From Aquatica leii (taxonomy: Eukaryota; Arthropoda; Insecta; Coleoptera; Lampyridae): DNA of 64,000 nt. The position numbers and the translations under genes were made by a program. A model generated the notes under the pieces. That model ran no database searches. It was given only the letters and a program-made list of their open reading frames with translations, and had not been told where the DNA came from. Below are positions 11,990 through 25,000 of the stretch, piece by piece; the first letter of the stretch is position 1; every line of letters starts with the position of its first letter. Location of the stretch: the NCBI GenBank assembly GCA_035610365.1, contig CM069433.1:129598545-129662544 (forward strand). Direction: 5' to 3'.

Positions 11990-13105
11990 TTACACTTTTT
12001 CTATTAAGTTTTTTAATAAATCATTTCTTTCTTGTTGAATTTTATTTGCTTGTTCTTGAAGTTCTCTTAATTTGATGATTTCTTCTAAACGTTTTCTTTC
12101 TATTTCTACAAGCTGCTCTTGAATGCTTGAAGAGCCTCCGCAACGTTTTCGTTTAGGTGTCTGCCTTATTGATGGTCTATTTTCGTCTAGCAAAGGATCT
12201 AATGTTAATGGTTTGTCCTGTTGTGAAGTTTTGGTATATTAGTTATGTCTGTAAAGTTTTTTCTTTCATCAATCGATGTAGCAGTCTCCGACGTTGTAGT
12301 TCGAGGTAGTTTTAGTACACGAGCTGTCATTAAATCAATTGTTGGTCCAAAATTTATTGTCTTATCATCTCTAAATATCCTCTCAAAAGTCTCAAAATAC
12401 TCCCAATTAACTGGTCCTTGTCCAGTCCTTTTGTTATTGTCTTTTATTGTCCTATATGTGTGTTTTAAATTTCAAATTTTTTTATCTAAGATGTCAGTAG
12501 TAATAGTATATCCGGATCGGCTAAATTCATGGACAATTTTATCCCATTATATTTTCTTTTTTGTTTTTGGATCTCGAAACTGTTCGATATTTTTTTCATA
12601 ATTACTTAACAAAAGTTTTGTTGTTTTTCCATCCCAAATCCATGATTGATGTTGAGATGACGCTGTGAATTCATAATTACTAATACTGCATATCAAACTA
12701 CTTAATTGCTTACCATTTGACAATTTAGAATGATCTTCAACATTTAATTTACAGTGTCCATATATATAATCTGATAAATAATTTGGATCTGCAACATAAT
12801 AGCCATAATTAGATAAATTTATTTTACATCACTTCTATCGCAGTCATTTAAATTATGTCGCAGTTAATATGTAATTAAATGTACATATTTTTTCATTATA
12901 ATCAATTTTAAGTTTCCACTTTTAACATGAGTAGTAAACCCAAAAAGTTTTTAAAAAAACGCAAAACGTAAAATCGTTATTTCCTCATTTATAAAAAAAT
13001 TAATTAATACTAACCCTGCAATTTGTTATGTACTTCTTGAGTCTCCATAATCGCATATACAACTTCTTCGAAAGCATAATTTACTTCAAAATACTCAGCA
13101 TCCAT
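11990..13105 (-). pseudogene. Harbinger SANT/Myb-like partner protein, element 1
   Basis: Four exons fit GT-AG rules on the minus strand. The first starts MDAEYFEVNYAFEEVV at 13105. A second (near 12785-12715) reads DPNYLSDYIYGHCK. A third carries the trihelix/MADF-like block with NIEQFRDPKTKKK and NWEYFETFERIF. The last ends in a Lys/Glu-rich coiled coil (KIQQERNDLLKNLIEKV). Two nonsense codons are visible in exon 3, one after KKK and one before NLKHTY. In Harbinger systems this factor binds the ends and helps the transposase enter the nucleus. Confidence 0.75.
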
Positions 13106-13281
13106 TATTTGAAGTGTTGATCAGCAGGCAACCGCTGAGTAAACAAAGCGGCTTTCGTTTTCACTGGATAAAATGGCGACCGCCGCACAACGTGTTGTCA
13201 TTCAGCGGTCCGTTCAGGTAGCAAATTCGCTCAACGGCTGGCAGCACTGCCAACAGTTGAGCTTATCTGTACGCACCCAAT

Positions 13282-14190
13282 GTTACGCAATACAATTAGA
13301 CAAAGGAATTGATTACAAGACCGTTGTATCTAATGCAACGTAAGTAATTTCATGTCTATTAAAAACCATTCTAATTATGTATATTTAGGGTCTTTTCTTT
13401 TTTTATTTACTGGATTTTCCGTTATTGGAGTTTATTATTTACTGGATTTTATTCATTGGATTTATATTTTGGTTTTATGCCTGCTGTTGTGCTTAAATCT
13501 ACATTCGTTTGATTCGTTATAATATGCAAGAATTTCGACTGCTGCCGTGGTAAAATAAGTATTTTTGCTTTCGATAGATGTATTTTCATATTTTTATTGT
13601 ATGTGTTTTTATTTTTTTATAACAAAATTAACCGTCTTGCAGTGAATGTCGGAAACGAAATTGCTACACAAACGAGGCGTTCTGCCTAAACGATAAGACA
13701 CCGCCATGGTCGCACTCGCTTACTGCGTGGTACTAGAAATTTTCGTTAAATTATGAAAAACGGACCCAAAAAACGATTATTGGATTTGATATAATAACAT
13801 AAAAAGGAACAATGTCGTAATCCAATACAATGTTATTATGATATTAACTAATTACATGTTTCGGTGCATTAAATAAACAGGACATAGACTAGAAATCATA
13901 TTGAAATTATATATAAATTGTCAAATGTAAGGAACGCTTACCTAGTAGAAAAAAAATTACACATGATAAACTAACACAATTGAATACATGTTAACTAATA
14001 AAACTGTTAAGAGTTGGAAATATCAAAATTCTATAAAATTTAAGGTTGAAGGTGAAATATTTTGGAACATTTTGACAAGTGGAAGCAGATGGCGAAAGTA
14101 GCATCTTTTCACATTAAAACTATGATTTTAAAAATAAATTTTCGTAGGTAAACTGATCATTCAACAGTGACAACTTAGGAACACTTTATC
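13282..14190. other. AT-rich spacer, no gene recognised
   Basis: No coding block. A 22-bp motif near 13670 (GCTACACAAACGAGGCGTTC) nearly matches one near 7308. A GTAAGT site occurs at 13341, just after the Harbinger right flank. Confidence 0.45.
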
Positions 14191-14194
14191 TAAA

Positions 14195-14470
14195 TTATTT
14201 CGAGTAAATTTAAAAAATTAAAATTATTATGAACTGGTCGAATACTAGTGGTAGACAGAACGGAGTGGTTAAAATTAAGAACATATTCGGCAAATGTTGA
14301 TTTTATAGAAGATAGATTATTTAAATATGTGGATGGTTTATTGATATAACGTACATGCTCTTTTAATCTGAGATTGAAAGCTCTTTTAGTTTTCCCAGAA
14401 GACGAAACCAGTCCATAAATGCCACTGTTCTCATTTTTGTTGCGATGCTCAATTTCTGTTAAAACAATGT
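14195..14470 (-). pseudogene. GIY-YIG-type endonuclease fragment, Penelope-like
   Basis: The minus strand reads ENSGIYGLVSSGKTKRAFNLRLKEHVRYI, then STFAEYVLNFNHSV. This is the pattern of the GIY-YIG domain at the end of Penelope-like retroelements (GIY..., R..RF.EH, FA.HLL...H). The Cys-rich piece and the YIG motif normally lying between GIY and the Arg helix are missing, which looks like a short internal deletion. Sequence on the upstream side may be RT remains but is too decayed to assign. Confidence 0.55.
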
Positions 14471-14599
14471 TATGTAAAGTAGGTTTGGAAAAAGAAATGT
14501 AAGTAAGATTAGAAAATTGTAGAAAATAAGGAACAGAAAAATATCTAATAATGAGATCTCTTGATATTGGATTGATAAGTCAAGTTCCAATTGATTATA

Positions 14600-15142
14600 T
14601 GCATTCATGCTGTTTAGAGGGGTTATGCGTGAAATGCTTAAAATGTGGACTAAACAGTTTCCTCATAAATTAAGACCAAAAGATAAAAAAACTCTAGAGT
14701 AGTTTAATAAATTTAAGGCAGTACATTCCTTCCATTTTTCTTTTGGAAGACTATCGAGTATCGGTTGTTTTTGTTATGTGCTGGCCCAGTTGCTTTAAAA
14801 TGGTTAGTTTCAGAAAAATATTTTGAGCACTTTATGTTATTCTAAACGGCAATATGTATTACATTTCTAAATCAGCTCTTATACCAGAGTGGCTAGAATA
14901 CTACAAAAGTTCGTGTGTTTTCCTATGTGTTTACGAAAGATACATGTGTATATAATATACATTCTCTTTCTCATTTGCATCTTGATATTCTAATACATGA
15001 CCCGTTGGACACATTCAGTGCTTTTCCTTTCGAAAATTACAAGAAAACGATTAAGAGTATGCTTCGTAAAAAGGAAAATTCGCAAAATAGGGCATTTTTT
15101 ATTAAATTGCCGTGGGCTCATTTAAATTGCCATTTTGATTAA
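14600..15142 (+). pseudogene. Tnp2-like (EnSpm/CACTA-type) transposase C-terminal relic
   Basis: The order of blocks matches the C-terminal half of insect Tnp2-like transposases: GVMREMLKMW, YRLFLLCAGPVALKWL, then VYNIHSLSHLHLDIL and PLDTFSAFPFENYKKTIK. The same NVHSLLH...GPLW..SAFP...S pattern appears on the minus strand in the nested element at 26.6-27.2 kb. Stops interrupt the first half. The last 75 codons (14915-15142) are open. Confidence 0.65.
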
Positions 15143-15337
15143 TTAAATATGTCAATTGATCGGTTATAACAATATTATACAACAATACTAATACTAATAA
15201 TACTAATACAATAATATAACAATATAATACAACAAAATATTGTTTGATAACATTTTTATTTACAATGAGAAATGTTCACCATGAAAGTCTAATGAATACG
15301 AATATAAAATTCAAGCGTAGTATCATTTCAGTGAATG

Positions 15338-17996
15338 TTAATAGAACAATTTCCACACCACTAGTTTATCAGATGCGTAGGTTTCCTCTTTACGTACGAC
15401 ACTGTTAATATCAGTAGCAGCATGGTTGCCTTTTGCAAGCCGAGAACGAACATAACGTGAGGGATTAAACAAACTCAGTGGTGGTCCATTTAGCAAGATG
15501 AACATAACGTTAGACACTCTTTCGATTCCCAGTGAAGATCTTAAGTCAGTAATTATCAAGTTCATTGCGCTGAAAGCTCATTCGAATTCAGCAATTGATA
15601 TTGGAATTCACTTAATACACATCAGCAAGTCATTAAGTTCAGCACCCATCACTTTCCCTTTGCTTTGCTTGTACTTTCGGAAGCTCCTCACAACAGCTTC
15701 GTTATTCAGTCGAAAACGGTCACAAAGAGCAACAACTTCATTCTCTCCATAAAGAATACCGATATTATCGTTCCAGTAAATTGGAAACAGTATCTTAATT
15801 TGTTCCACAAGCAGTTCATAGGCACTTTCATCTACTTGTGAATCAACAGCACTACGACCTACATGTGAAGATCTCACCGTGAACATTCTTTTTCTCAAAT
15901 TGTTTTGCAGGCTTTGATAGAACTGAGCGCGAGGTATCACAGTTGCAGCACCTCTGTTTCGACCACCCCTCTCATGCAAAGTGACTCCTGCAAATTTTGA
16001 TTTCCCAGCAGCATTCAGAGCTTCAGACTCGAAACGTCCAGGTTCGTCCACTCTCGCCTCGAAAACCGAGATCTGAATATTAATATTATGATGTGCCTCA
16101 ATGATCGAAATGTCACGTTTTTGCAGTTCGAAGGATAATTCACTTTATTCGCATAAAACATCGTACATAAGGCCCAAGTTCTTGACGAATTCAACCGAAC
16201 CTATCAGGCTTTGTTGAAGATTGGACTTCTGAATTCCGTGACTTCTTAGTGCAGTAAGGACTTAATCACAAATGCCTTTAGCAGACATATCATTAAGTTC
16301 GACCAACTGTAGAAACATATTAACTGGTAATTCGGCTCCTTTAATAATGACACGCAAATAAATCGCGATTGACGATATCTGACTTAGCGAAGTTGATTCA
16401 TCAAGAATTATGCCAAATTTAGCGTTCGATTGGACAATCTCTATAAGCAGTTGGCTACGCATTTCAACGCCAATGAAGTCAGCAATTTTAGCACATGTCG
16501 TTTTCGAGTGGAGAATAGTGCCCATATCACAACCGTTGAGTTTCTGCATGTCAATATTTGAGGGAAGGTCCTTATATGGTCGACAGTGTTTTACCAAATT
16601 GTACACGGCACGAAACACGCGTTCAGTGGTTAACTGGAACTCCTTTTGCTTGTATGCAGCATATTTCTCAAGATCGAAGTCCTTCGATTTCACCTTCTGA
16701 ATGAGATCGGCAGTGGTCTGGTGCGATTTTGAATTGACATGATCACGAATTTTCTTTCTCAAAGAAGCCTGTTGAATCAGCTTGTCTTTGCCGTACTCCT
16801 CGACCTCCACCTTTGCCCATTGCTGCGCAGGTGTTATTTGTTTGATTGTAAGGGAAGATTTGTATTTCTTAAGAAGACTAACTTCTCTGCAGTGAGAACA
16901 TCCAAGCTTGCCATTTTTGATGGTGAGCCATGGATATTTTTGGCAGAATTCATTTCTTTGCTTGGTGTTCCAATGAATTGTCATCCGGACAAACTATTAT
17001 TGTTACTGCGTATCTTTGCTGCCCATTTGAGTGTCTCGACTCTCTGGGGTAAGCTGATCAGCACCAAAAAGCTGGAAAATGTGATCATTTGAATTATCAC
17101 TTCGTAACAGTAAACAACCAATAAATTCGACCAATAATTACCTTTATCGCAGATTCACCATCTGCAATTACGAGCTGTAGTTGTTTTGCCAAACCAAAAT
17201 CTGGAGCATGAGTTACTGAATCATTTCAAATGTGTTCATCATAAAGAAGGTTGTTTTTATCATTCTGTGAAAATTCCTGCAGAATTATATGATTTAATCG
17301 CTTAAATAACATTTCCCAAAAGTAACTTATTCAGTTATAGTTTCAATAAATTTCTCAAATCATTTGTCTTCATAAAATTCAAGCATTGCAATGAAGCAAA
17401 TTTCACTACAGTATTTTTTGTGCTTAATTTAAATTTATCGTTCACATAAATTGCAACGAAAGCAATTATTATTATGAGTTTTGACAATATTTTACCTACT
17501 GCAAATTACGAAAATTTTTTAAAATATATGAACAGAATTTGGCTCAGAATCTTACTATTAATATTACTATTATTTTCAAATTAATGTAATAGTGTATTTT
17601 TATAAAGGATTAACGAAGGACAATCATAGCAAACTATAATAAAAAAGGTTCGATCAAATGGCCCCGTACCTGCGATATATGCTCATTATTATTTGAAACC
17701 TGAGCCTGAAACGAGGTGTTCAGAATTTCGTGTTCGTCCTGTTCATCAAATTTAGAACTCTCTGAGAAATTGTTTGAATTTTCATTTCCACTTTCAATTG
17801 CGCCGCTGTTAATTTGCGTGCTCGTATTTGCAGCATCTTCCGAATCTTGATCTTTGGATGTTGTATTGTATTTTGCCTTCTTCGCTGCAGAACCGCCGAA
17901 AAATTCATTTATCTTTTTGCACTTTTGAGTAACTGCTTGAGAAACTCTTGCTCTTTCGCGATTAACTCGGTCTCTTTTGGGCATAGTGATAGTCAT
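15338..17996 (-). pseudogene. hAT transposase (KIAA1586/ZMYM-like), several exons, degraded
   Basis: The first exon starts MTITMPKRDRVNRERARV at 17996 (or at the second Met, 17984) and ends at CAG|GTACGG near 17660. A middle exon (near 17065 down to 16262) has a Cys-rich block (GKLGCSHCREV) and ILDESTSLSQISSIAIYLR, the hAT catalytic Asp region. Exon 16051-15608 continues the core. The end carries the dimerisation motif ISIAE...AFSAMNLIITDLRSSLG. Stops at the 16262 end, inside the dimerisation motif and just before it show the gene is dead. Terminal repeats were not found. Confidence 0.75.
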
Positions 17997-17999
17997 TCA

Positions 18000-19095
18000 C
18001 ATTCACGTTAATTACTATTAAATTAATTTTTATTTCACTTATTAAATTTACTGTTTTTTTTTAAATCTGTTAAATATAAACTTTTCACACGCAATCTGGA
18101 TTCTTAGACGCTTTACACAATACAATAAATAACGGCGCATCTGTTAATTTTGTTTTTGGTTGGTATAAGACCGAGTACAAACAATATCGCAAGTAAACGA
18201 AGGGCAAGAAATTGTGGCAATAAAAATTTTGCTCTGTAAATGGAATTTTTCAGATTGTCAACTTGTAAAATTTTGTAATACGATTTTCATTCTTCAATCT
18301 GCGCTTATTCATGAATTTTTTCTTACCTGAACCACAGGATAAAATAACCAATAGATGTTTTATGTTGTTTGTTTACATATTAATGATTCTGTTGGTTTTA
18401 TACTTCGTTTATTGTGTTTATTTCGCTCTGTAATTGTTGGCGGTTCGCCGTCAGTTAAGGCCGGTTCTCCGAACCTGTGGCTTCAGGCTGGGCCGGTTCG
18501 CCGAACTGCTGCGAACCGCCACACTTTCTGCACTGATTGATGGACACTCCCTGGTACCCTTATGGTAGTAGAAAACTAGATATATTTATTGTTAATGAAT
18601 TAACAGAGGATTGTGTATTGCTACAAAAGAAATGTTTGTTAAAACGATGTCTAATGTATATTTTGTACATGTCCAGTGTTTCTTTATAAGTTTAGATCTT
18701 CAGTAAACATAGTAAAGTTAAAAAATATAATCATTATTTATACTGTGCAAATTTTGATTAATCAACATGGGAACATATAATTTAATTATTATAAATTTGA
18801 TAACAGAATGATGAAATAATCATGTTATGTGATATGATTTTGACATTAAAACGACATTCAGCTTTCTTATACATCGTATGATTTTGATGTCTCAAAAGTG
18901 ATAGTGTTTTGTAAAAACTATTGCACTGATCAAACTAAAATTTTACGTACTGGTTTGTTAGTACAATAGACAGGGCCTAAATGAAGGATTTTTAGTTTTG
19001 ATAAAATGTTGTAAAATTGTCATTTTTGTAAAAATCTAAATTTTATTGAACCATTCGTGTTGGAAATGTGAAATTATCGTTACCCTAATATTTCA
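18000..19095. other. Mostly AT-rich spacer with one GC-rich repeat cluster
   Basis: Apart from the cluster at 18437-18520, no coding block or terminal repeat was recognised. Confidence 0.45.
18437..18520. repeat. Cluster of palindromic CGGTTCKCCG motifs
   Basis: CGGTTCGCCG (18441), CGGTTCTCCG (18462) and CGGTTCGCCG (18494) are followed by the inverted GCGAACCGCC (18511-18520). The outer pair can form a hairpin. GC content is far above the flanks. It may be the terminus of an unrecognised element or a protein-binding array. Confidence 0.5.
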
Positions 19096-19104
19096 ATTTT
19101 GTAT

Positions 19105-19266
19105 TGCTATGTATTGGAACCTTCCATGAGTTTTTGTGACAATAAAGGCGCAATACATTTAGCTAGTAACGATGTAATTAACCAAAAGTCTAAACACATT
19201 GACATTAGACATCATTTCATATGTAGACATGTACAAGATAAAAACGTTAAAATTGATTACCTATAT
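19105..19266 (+). pseudogene. Copia RNase H fragment
   Basis: CDNKGAIHLASNDVINQKSKHIDIRHHFI is the hallmark end of copia Pol, covering the RNase H block DN..AI.LA...V...RSKHIDI..HF.R. Nothing else of the retrotransposon is visible nearby. A MITE starts about 25 bp downstream and may have cut it. Confidence 0.8.
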
Positions 19267-19289
19267 ATAAATATTTTTTGAACATATTT

Positions 19290-19604
19290 CCTTATTCTTT
19301 ACTTAGAAAGAGCAAGAAAAAGCACTTTATACTATTATTAAGGCGTTGCATACTACACGTGAGCACTTCACAAGTCCAACAAATAGGTTACATTGGCAGT
19401 ATCCAACAAATCAGGAACATGAGCAACTACGTAATAATAGTTTACGAATTAATCATATAAAAATGAAACATAAAAATGACAATCTATAAAAATTTAAAAA
19501 TAACCAGGGACATGAAACGTTCAACAAACACTTGACAAGTGCTCACGTGTAGCGCGAAATGTAGCCTTAATATTTTTCTTGCCCCTCCTAAGTCAAGAAT
19601 AAGG
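19290..19604. mobile_element. MITE with long imperfect terminal inverted repeats (315 bp)
   Basis: The left end CCTTATTCTTTACTTAGAAA pairs with the right end ...CTAAGTCAAGAATAAGG. A second, inner pair matches (CACGTGAGCACTTCACAAG with CTTGACAAGTGCTCACGTG). There is no coding capacity. The flanks ACATATTT and ACATTTTG agree at 6 of 8 positions, which might be an aged 8-bp target duplication and so hint at hAT origin. Confidence 0.75.
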
Positions 19605-22030
19605 ACATTTTGTTCAATAGATACAGAGGAAAATTAAGAATTTTACCAAATAAATATTTTTATTATCTCTTGTTTAAATATTGTAAAGAATGAATCATTT
19701 GTAAAAGCAAGAGTTTTTACAATAAGCCAAGATATTTGAAATTGTAAGAACATAAAGTGTTTATTTGTTAAATTCATGAACTATACGATGACGAGAGTAA
19801 CAAGAATTATTACTTGTAAAAGTAAAAATTTGTTCAAAATACCAAAAATGAGGTTACATTTAATCAGCAGGTAAGCCGTTGACATTTGCACACAGCTTTG
19901 ATAAAGCTGACAACCATGTATGTATATACATTTACATTGATGAGGCACTTTCAAATATATAAAAATTTAACTGTATTTTATGATTTTGTTGATATTGGTG
20001 TAAGTAATATTTGATTACTATATTTGTAGGTGTAAGGAGATGTTGGAAAATACAAAACTCGAAAAATTAGAAATAAAAAAATTTGATTTTAAAAAGTAAT
20101 AATTATTTTTAAAAAATCAGGGTTCCTGCATATGCCATACTAACTGATATAGTATAATATGATCAAATAAAGACCTATTCGAACATTTTTAGGGAACGTA
20201 TGGTACAAACTAATAATAAATAATATTTTTGTATACAATGTAATTTACGTTTGTGCATGTGCATCGTGACTGAAACAAATTCTACTATTTTATTTTCTAT
20301 TTACTGTATAAAGAATTGAAATTGCATTTCAAGGGATACACATTGATTCTTTGTTGTTTCATTGGAAATAATATTACATATAAAATAAAATATCTTTGAA
20401 ATTTACTTTTCTTAATTAAATATAAAACTTGATCCACTTAAACATTTATAACACAAAAACGTGTATAAAAAGTACACTTATAAACCAGTTCAAGCGTATA
20501 TAAGGCACTCGGTAACGGTAAATTTAACCCTGCAAAATATACTGTAACAAATTAATATAACTATCACATTATTTACTGAATATAAACGAACAGATTACAA
20601 ATGTAAGACAAAATATTGTATTTAAATTTATCGACGCGACGTTGATAAAAATTGCATTATTACAAACCTCTGTAAAATTCATTAGTTTACATAAGTTTTC
20701 ATTCATTTTATTATGCCACTGTTTTACATACTACAAAATATAATAAAGTTTCTATTCAAACAAAGTTGTTTTAATTATCGCACGCTTTAATTACTTCATT
20801 AAGTACCTTTTGAAAACAAAGAAGGATTAGGTTCTATAAAACAAACAGCTTTGATCTTTAATTACAGAGAATCTAAGATGTGTTATACGATTACTTAAGA
20901 AACGTTTTTTTTTCTTTAGTTTGCTTTAAAGTTAGTATTTTTATAATAAATTAAAATTTTATTGTGTTCTTGCGCACAAAAAAATACAGTTTTTGTGCTA
21001 TCCTATAAAAATTTAAAATCCTTTAATAATCGTATATTTGTTTAAAATTGATATACTAAAAAAATATTTACAGATCTTCATTTTTTATAATTTTGTCAAT
21101 AAGTAATTTTATGATACTGTGCTGATATGAAACACTGGCGGGACTGTAAAGGTTGAAAAACGTCTGCTTAACTTAACTGCAAAAAGCATACTCACAGTAA
21201 TGTTATGGTATCTCAGAATTTCTTGTAAATATATTGTTTTTAGCATTCTATTAGCTTTTTCTATATCTTCTACATCAAATGTGTACAAAATGTACTTTTC
21301 TATATGATGTAAATACATGAAAAAAAATTAATAGTAAGCTTAAAAAAAGTAATATTTAATTTTTAAAATCTTTGTCGTGGACTAAACTACTAATGGTATA
21401 TCTACTTTAATCTCAACAGAATTATGTATACGTTTAAAACACGTACTGCAGGCTTTGTTTTGTATAGTGCGTGACCTCTGGGCATTGGATATATTTTCAG
21501 CAAATTTGGATGTACATGTAAATATAAACCATGAATATTTACTAGTAAGATGCATTCGATACGTACTTGTTAATTTGGTACCTATACCAGTAAACAATAC
21601 TAAGTGCTTTTAAATGCTACATTAAATATTACAGCATCTAAAATTTCAAGAAAGAGCTTACGTCTTCAGCTTTTTTCTGTTAAAAACCTTGAAAAATTGA
21701 ATGTACTAAATATTTTTAAAATTTACTGAAATTTATCGAAGTAATCTACCATGGTGAACAAATTTATTCTGGCAACAATGACTTTTCTCAGTATTCTCAA
21801 TCAACACTTGTCTCCGTAAATGGCAGTGCATCATAGTTATGTATGTTTTATGAGCGGTGTGTTAACAATTGTTTGGAATGAAGCGTTGACTTAAAACAAA
21901 TAATCTTTAACAAAACCACGTACGTTAACATCAAGTTCACAAAGTACAGAATCAAAGCCTGGGCCTTCTAGTTCAGGTACAATATTTTTCATTATTGTTA
22001 TTAGATTTTTAAAGTGTTCAGAAGCAGATA
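19605..22030. other. AT-rich stretch, no recognised gene
   Basis: Two minus-strand open frames of about 70 codons (21109-21318 and 21382-21597) have ordinary amino-acid composition. They show no motif I can name and I found no convincing splice link. The remainder is stop-rich. Confidence 0.4.
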
Positions 22031-25000
22031 CTTTAATTATGCTAGAAAGAAGTAATAAGCGTTCTTTGATACGCCAATCATCTTTAAATAAATCTCATAA
22101 GACACAAAAAAAGTATGACGAAAGTTACATAGCTTTTCGATTTATGAATGCCGATAATTGTCCTCAGTGTGTTTTGTGTAACAAAATTTTGCCAAACAGT
22201 TCTGTTTCCTGCAAAAATGCTTCGTCATTTTCAATCTTTGCATCTGGAATATAAAAATAAGACGGCAGATTTTTTTCCCGAAAACGAGAGAGGCTTTTAA
22301 AAACAAAAAACTCTATACCGCAAGCATCACAGACTGTTAACAAAAATGCTACCGAAGCTTCCTACATTTGTTCGTACAAAATAGCAATGGCTGGAGAAGC
22401 TCACACAATAGCAGCAAAGTTCATAAAATCGTGTGCAATTGATATGGTAAAATGTATGCTGGACGAAAAGTCGGTTACTATCCATGATACCATTTTCGAA
22501 TGATACCAGTATCTCGCCGCATAAAATATCTCTCAGATAACATATAATCTAAGCTAACTTTTTGTTTAAAGTTTTTTGAGCTTTCTCTACAAATAGACGA
22601 ATCTACTGATATAGCAGGACCAGCAGTATTGTTAATATTTGTACGGTATCAATACGAGCATGCTATATAAGAGAGAAGTAATATCACGGGCTGAAATGTT
22701 TAATGTTATTAACAACTATTTTTGCGAAAATGAATTACCATTGGATTATTGCATCGATATTTGCACTGACAGAGCAAAGTCGATGGTGGGAAAAACTGCA
22801 AGAGCTGTTGCAAGAATCAAAGAAATTGCTAAACACTGTAGTAATCACTGTATAATTGACGGCCAAAAATTTACTGTTCTTGACGAGTCAGTGAAAATAA
22901 TAAACTTTATAGTCTCGGGCGGCCTTTAAATATGCGGTTATTTAAGATATTGTGTGATATGGGTAGCCTGCTTAACTACTTCACACAAAAATACGGTGGT
23001 TATCTCGGGGTAAAATCCCTTTAATTTGGAAACTCGGTTAAGTGATAAAATGTGGTTATTTCGATTTACCTATTTTACGAAAATATTTTCTAAATTAAAT
23101 GAAGTTAATCTGTCTCTACAAGGAAAAAGTATCGCTGTGTTTAAATCAAAATTATTGGTTTTAAATGGAAATTCGAATTTTGGCTTAGTAATGTAAAAAG
23201 TGGAAACTTTCCTACTAAACATGAAATATTGCAAAACTTTGCAGCAACATCGCATGAAAATAATTTTGTAAGTTTCAATTCCAAGATTTCAGGCACCTTG
23301 CACGTAAGTAGAAAATTGTCAAATCAAAATTGTAACTTTGTGGTAGTGTATTTATTATAACTTTGATGCAATTTGTTGCATTTAAAGTTGCTGCAACATA
23401 ATTTTTTTGAAGGATAATAACAGTAAAATTTCAATATTATCGCAACGTTTTTAATATATATTAGAGTAAATGTCCACGTTTAGGTTGCAATATATAAGCA
23501 TCAACTACAAAATTTCTTACTTATTGCTACAAATAAAATAAACAAATATTAAAATATGGTTTTTGATTTCACAATAGCTTTAATAAAAACTAGGAACGTT
23601 TATCAGAAATATACTACTTTGTACATTTTTTTTCAATGATACTGTATTAAAAATGAGCACTTTACTAATACAAGAAGTTCCGTAATTCATATTCATTGTT
23701 TTACAAGTACTTATTGGTGATTATATCAGATTATATAGTGTGACTGTACTTTGCTTGCACTTTTATTATAAATATTTTAATTGAAATGGAAAAATTTACC
23801 TCCAGCACCAAAAGTAATCAAGTAAGACATTCTATTATCAGTTAATAATTTCCTGAATTATTCATAATGGTTACTACATTAAGTATTGCAATATTACAAA
23901 TTCAAATAGTATAATCTTTTCATGTGTAACCTCAAATGTGCTTGCCTGTTTTTGACCGTAGATTGCACATAGAAAGTGTACGGGTGACGAAATATTCTGG
24001 TTTTGGCCACTAAGAAACGAAAGGAAGGCAATTATCGGCCTTCAAAATCCCCAGGGAGGATGGTTATTATATAATAACGTTATTGTTCGTGGAAGCTATA
24101 GCGAGTATTTATATTTCACAAAAGATTCGAGTAGCATGAGTGTTAGTTTTTTTTTCAGAGACCTACAAAGAAGCTCTATTTTACGAAAAGAAATATGTTC
24201 AAACTAGTGAATAGAAAGAGAATTAAGTACTATGCTTTTCTGAAAAAAGAAACAAAAACAAAATACATAGATGGACATGTATCGCCTCTTCCTCAATAAG
24301 GTGCAATAAGTTAGTATAATTTCTTTTACTCAAATTTGATAGGTAACGTTTTAGAGACCATACCCGAATCTAGTATTATCTTAGAAAGGATAAATGTGGT
24401 ACAAAAGGCAGTGGAATGCATCTTTGCAATAACAGAGTCATCAAGTTCTATAAAATCTAATGATATTTGTTCTATTTATTCATTTGGCAACATTAACTAC
24501 ATCTCCTTGAACCGTTTATCGTTATACTACACTAATAACATTTAATAGTTTTTGAATATAACATTTTTTATTTATGTTTAATTGACTCGGTTTCGTAATA
24601 GAAACAATTGAGAATGAGGCAGTTTGAATTGCCATGAAGAACAAAAAATTTGTTTCTATTTATTATTAAAATTGATATAGAAACTAAAACTAGGTGGTCA
24701 CAACAATTGTTTTGTTTCAGATGATACGTTCATAGAATTTTTGTCTGAAATTAGAGCAACTTTGAACATTATGAATATGCGCCTTAAAAATATTGAAAAG
24801 GTTCTTAATAGTAGCTCTCTTCATGTATTACAACCTACTGCAATAGATTTATTACCAAAGCTGCCTTTGCATTCGGTGATAGAAATAAAGCAACTCGAAG
24901 TCCAAATCACCAGTAACAATAATTGTAAAAGTCAATTACTATGTATATAAATAAACCACGTACAAGTTTTTGTTTATAAAAATGTAATCATAGATCTTTC

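Larger units (their letters stand above)
10391..13278. mobile_element. PIF/Harbinger DNA transposon 1 (2,888 bp, degraded)
   Basis: Terminal inverted repeats pair GGCTGCTTACAGTTAAGC at the left end with the reverse complement of GCTTATCTGTACGCACCC at the right (20 of 23 positions agree). A 3-bp target duplication AAT flanks the element (10388-10390 and 13279-13281). It contains the two standard Harbinger genes in convergent order: transposase on plus, SANT/coiled-coil partner on minus. Both are broken. Confidence 0.88.

Noticed and set aside
15170-15240. AATACTAATA-type run as a microsatellite or LTR end
   Set aside because: The units are irregular, and no terminal repeat partner was seen.
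21109-21597. Two neighbouring 70-codon frames as one gene
   Set aside because: They lie in the same region but no consistent splice sites or family motif joins them.
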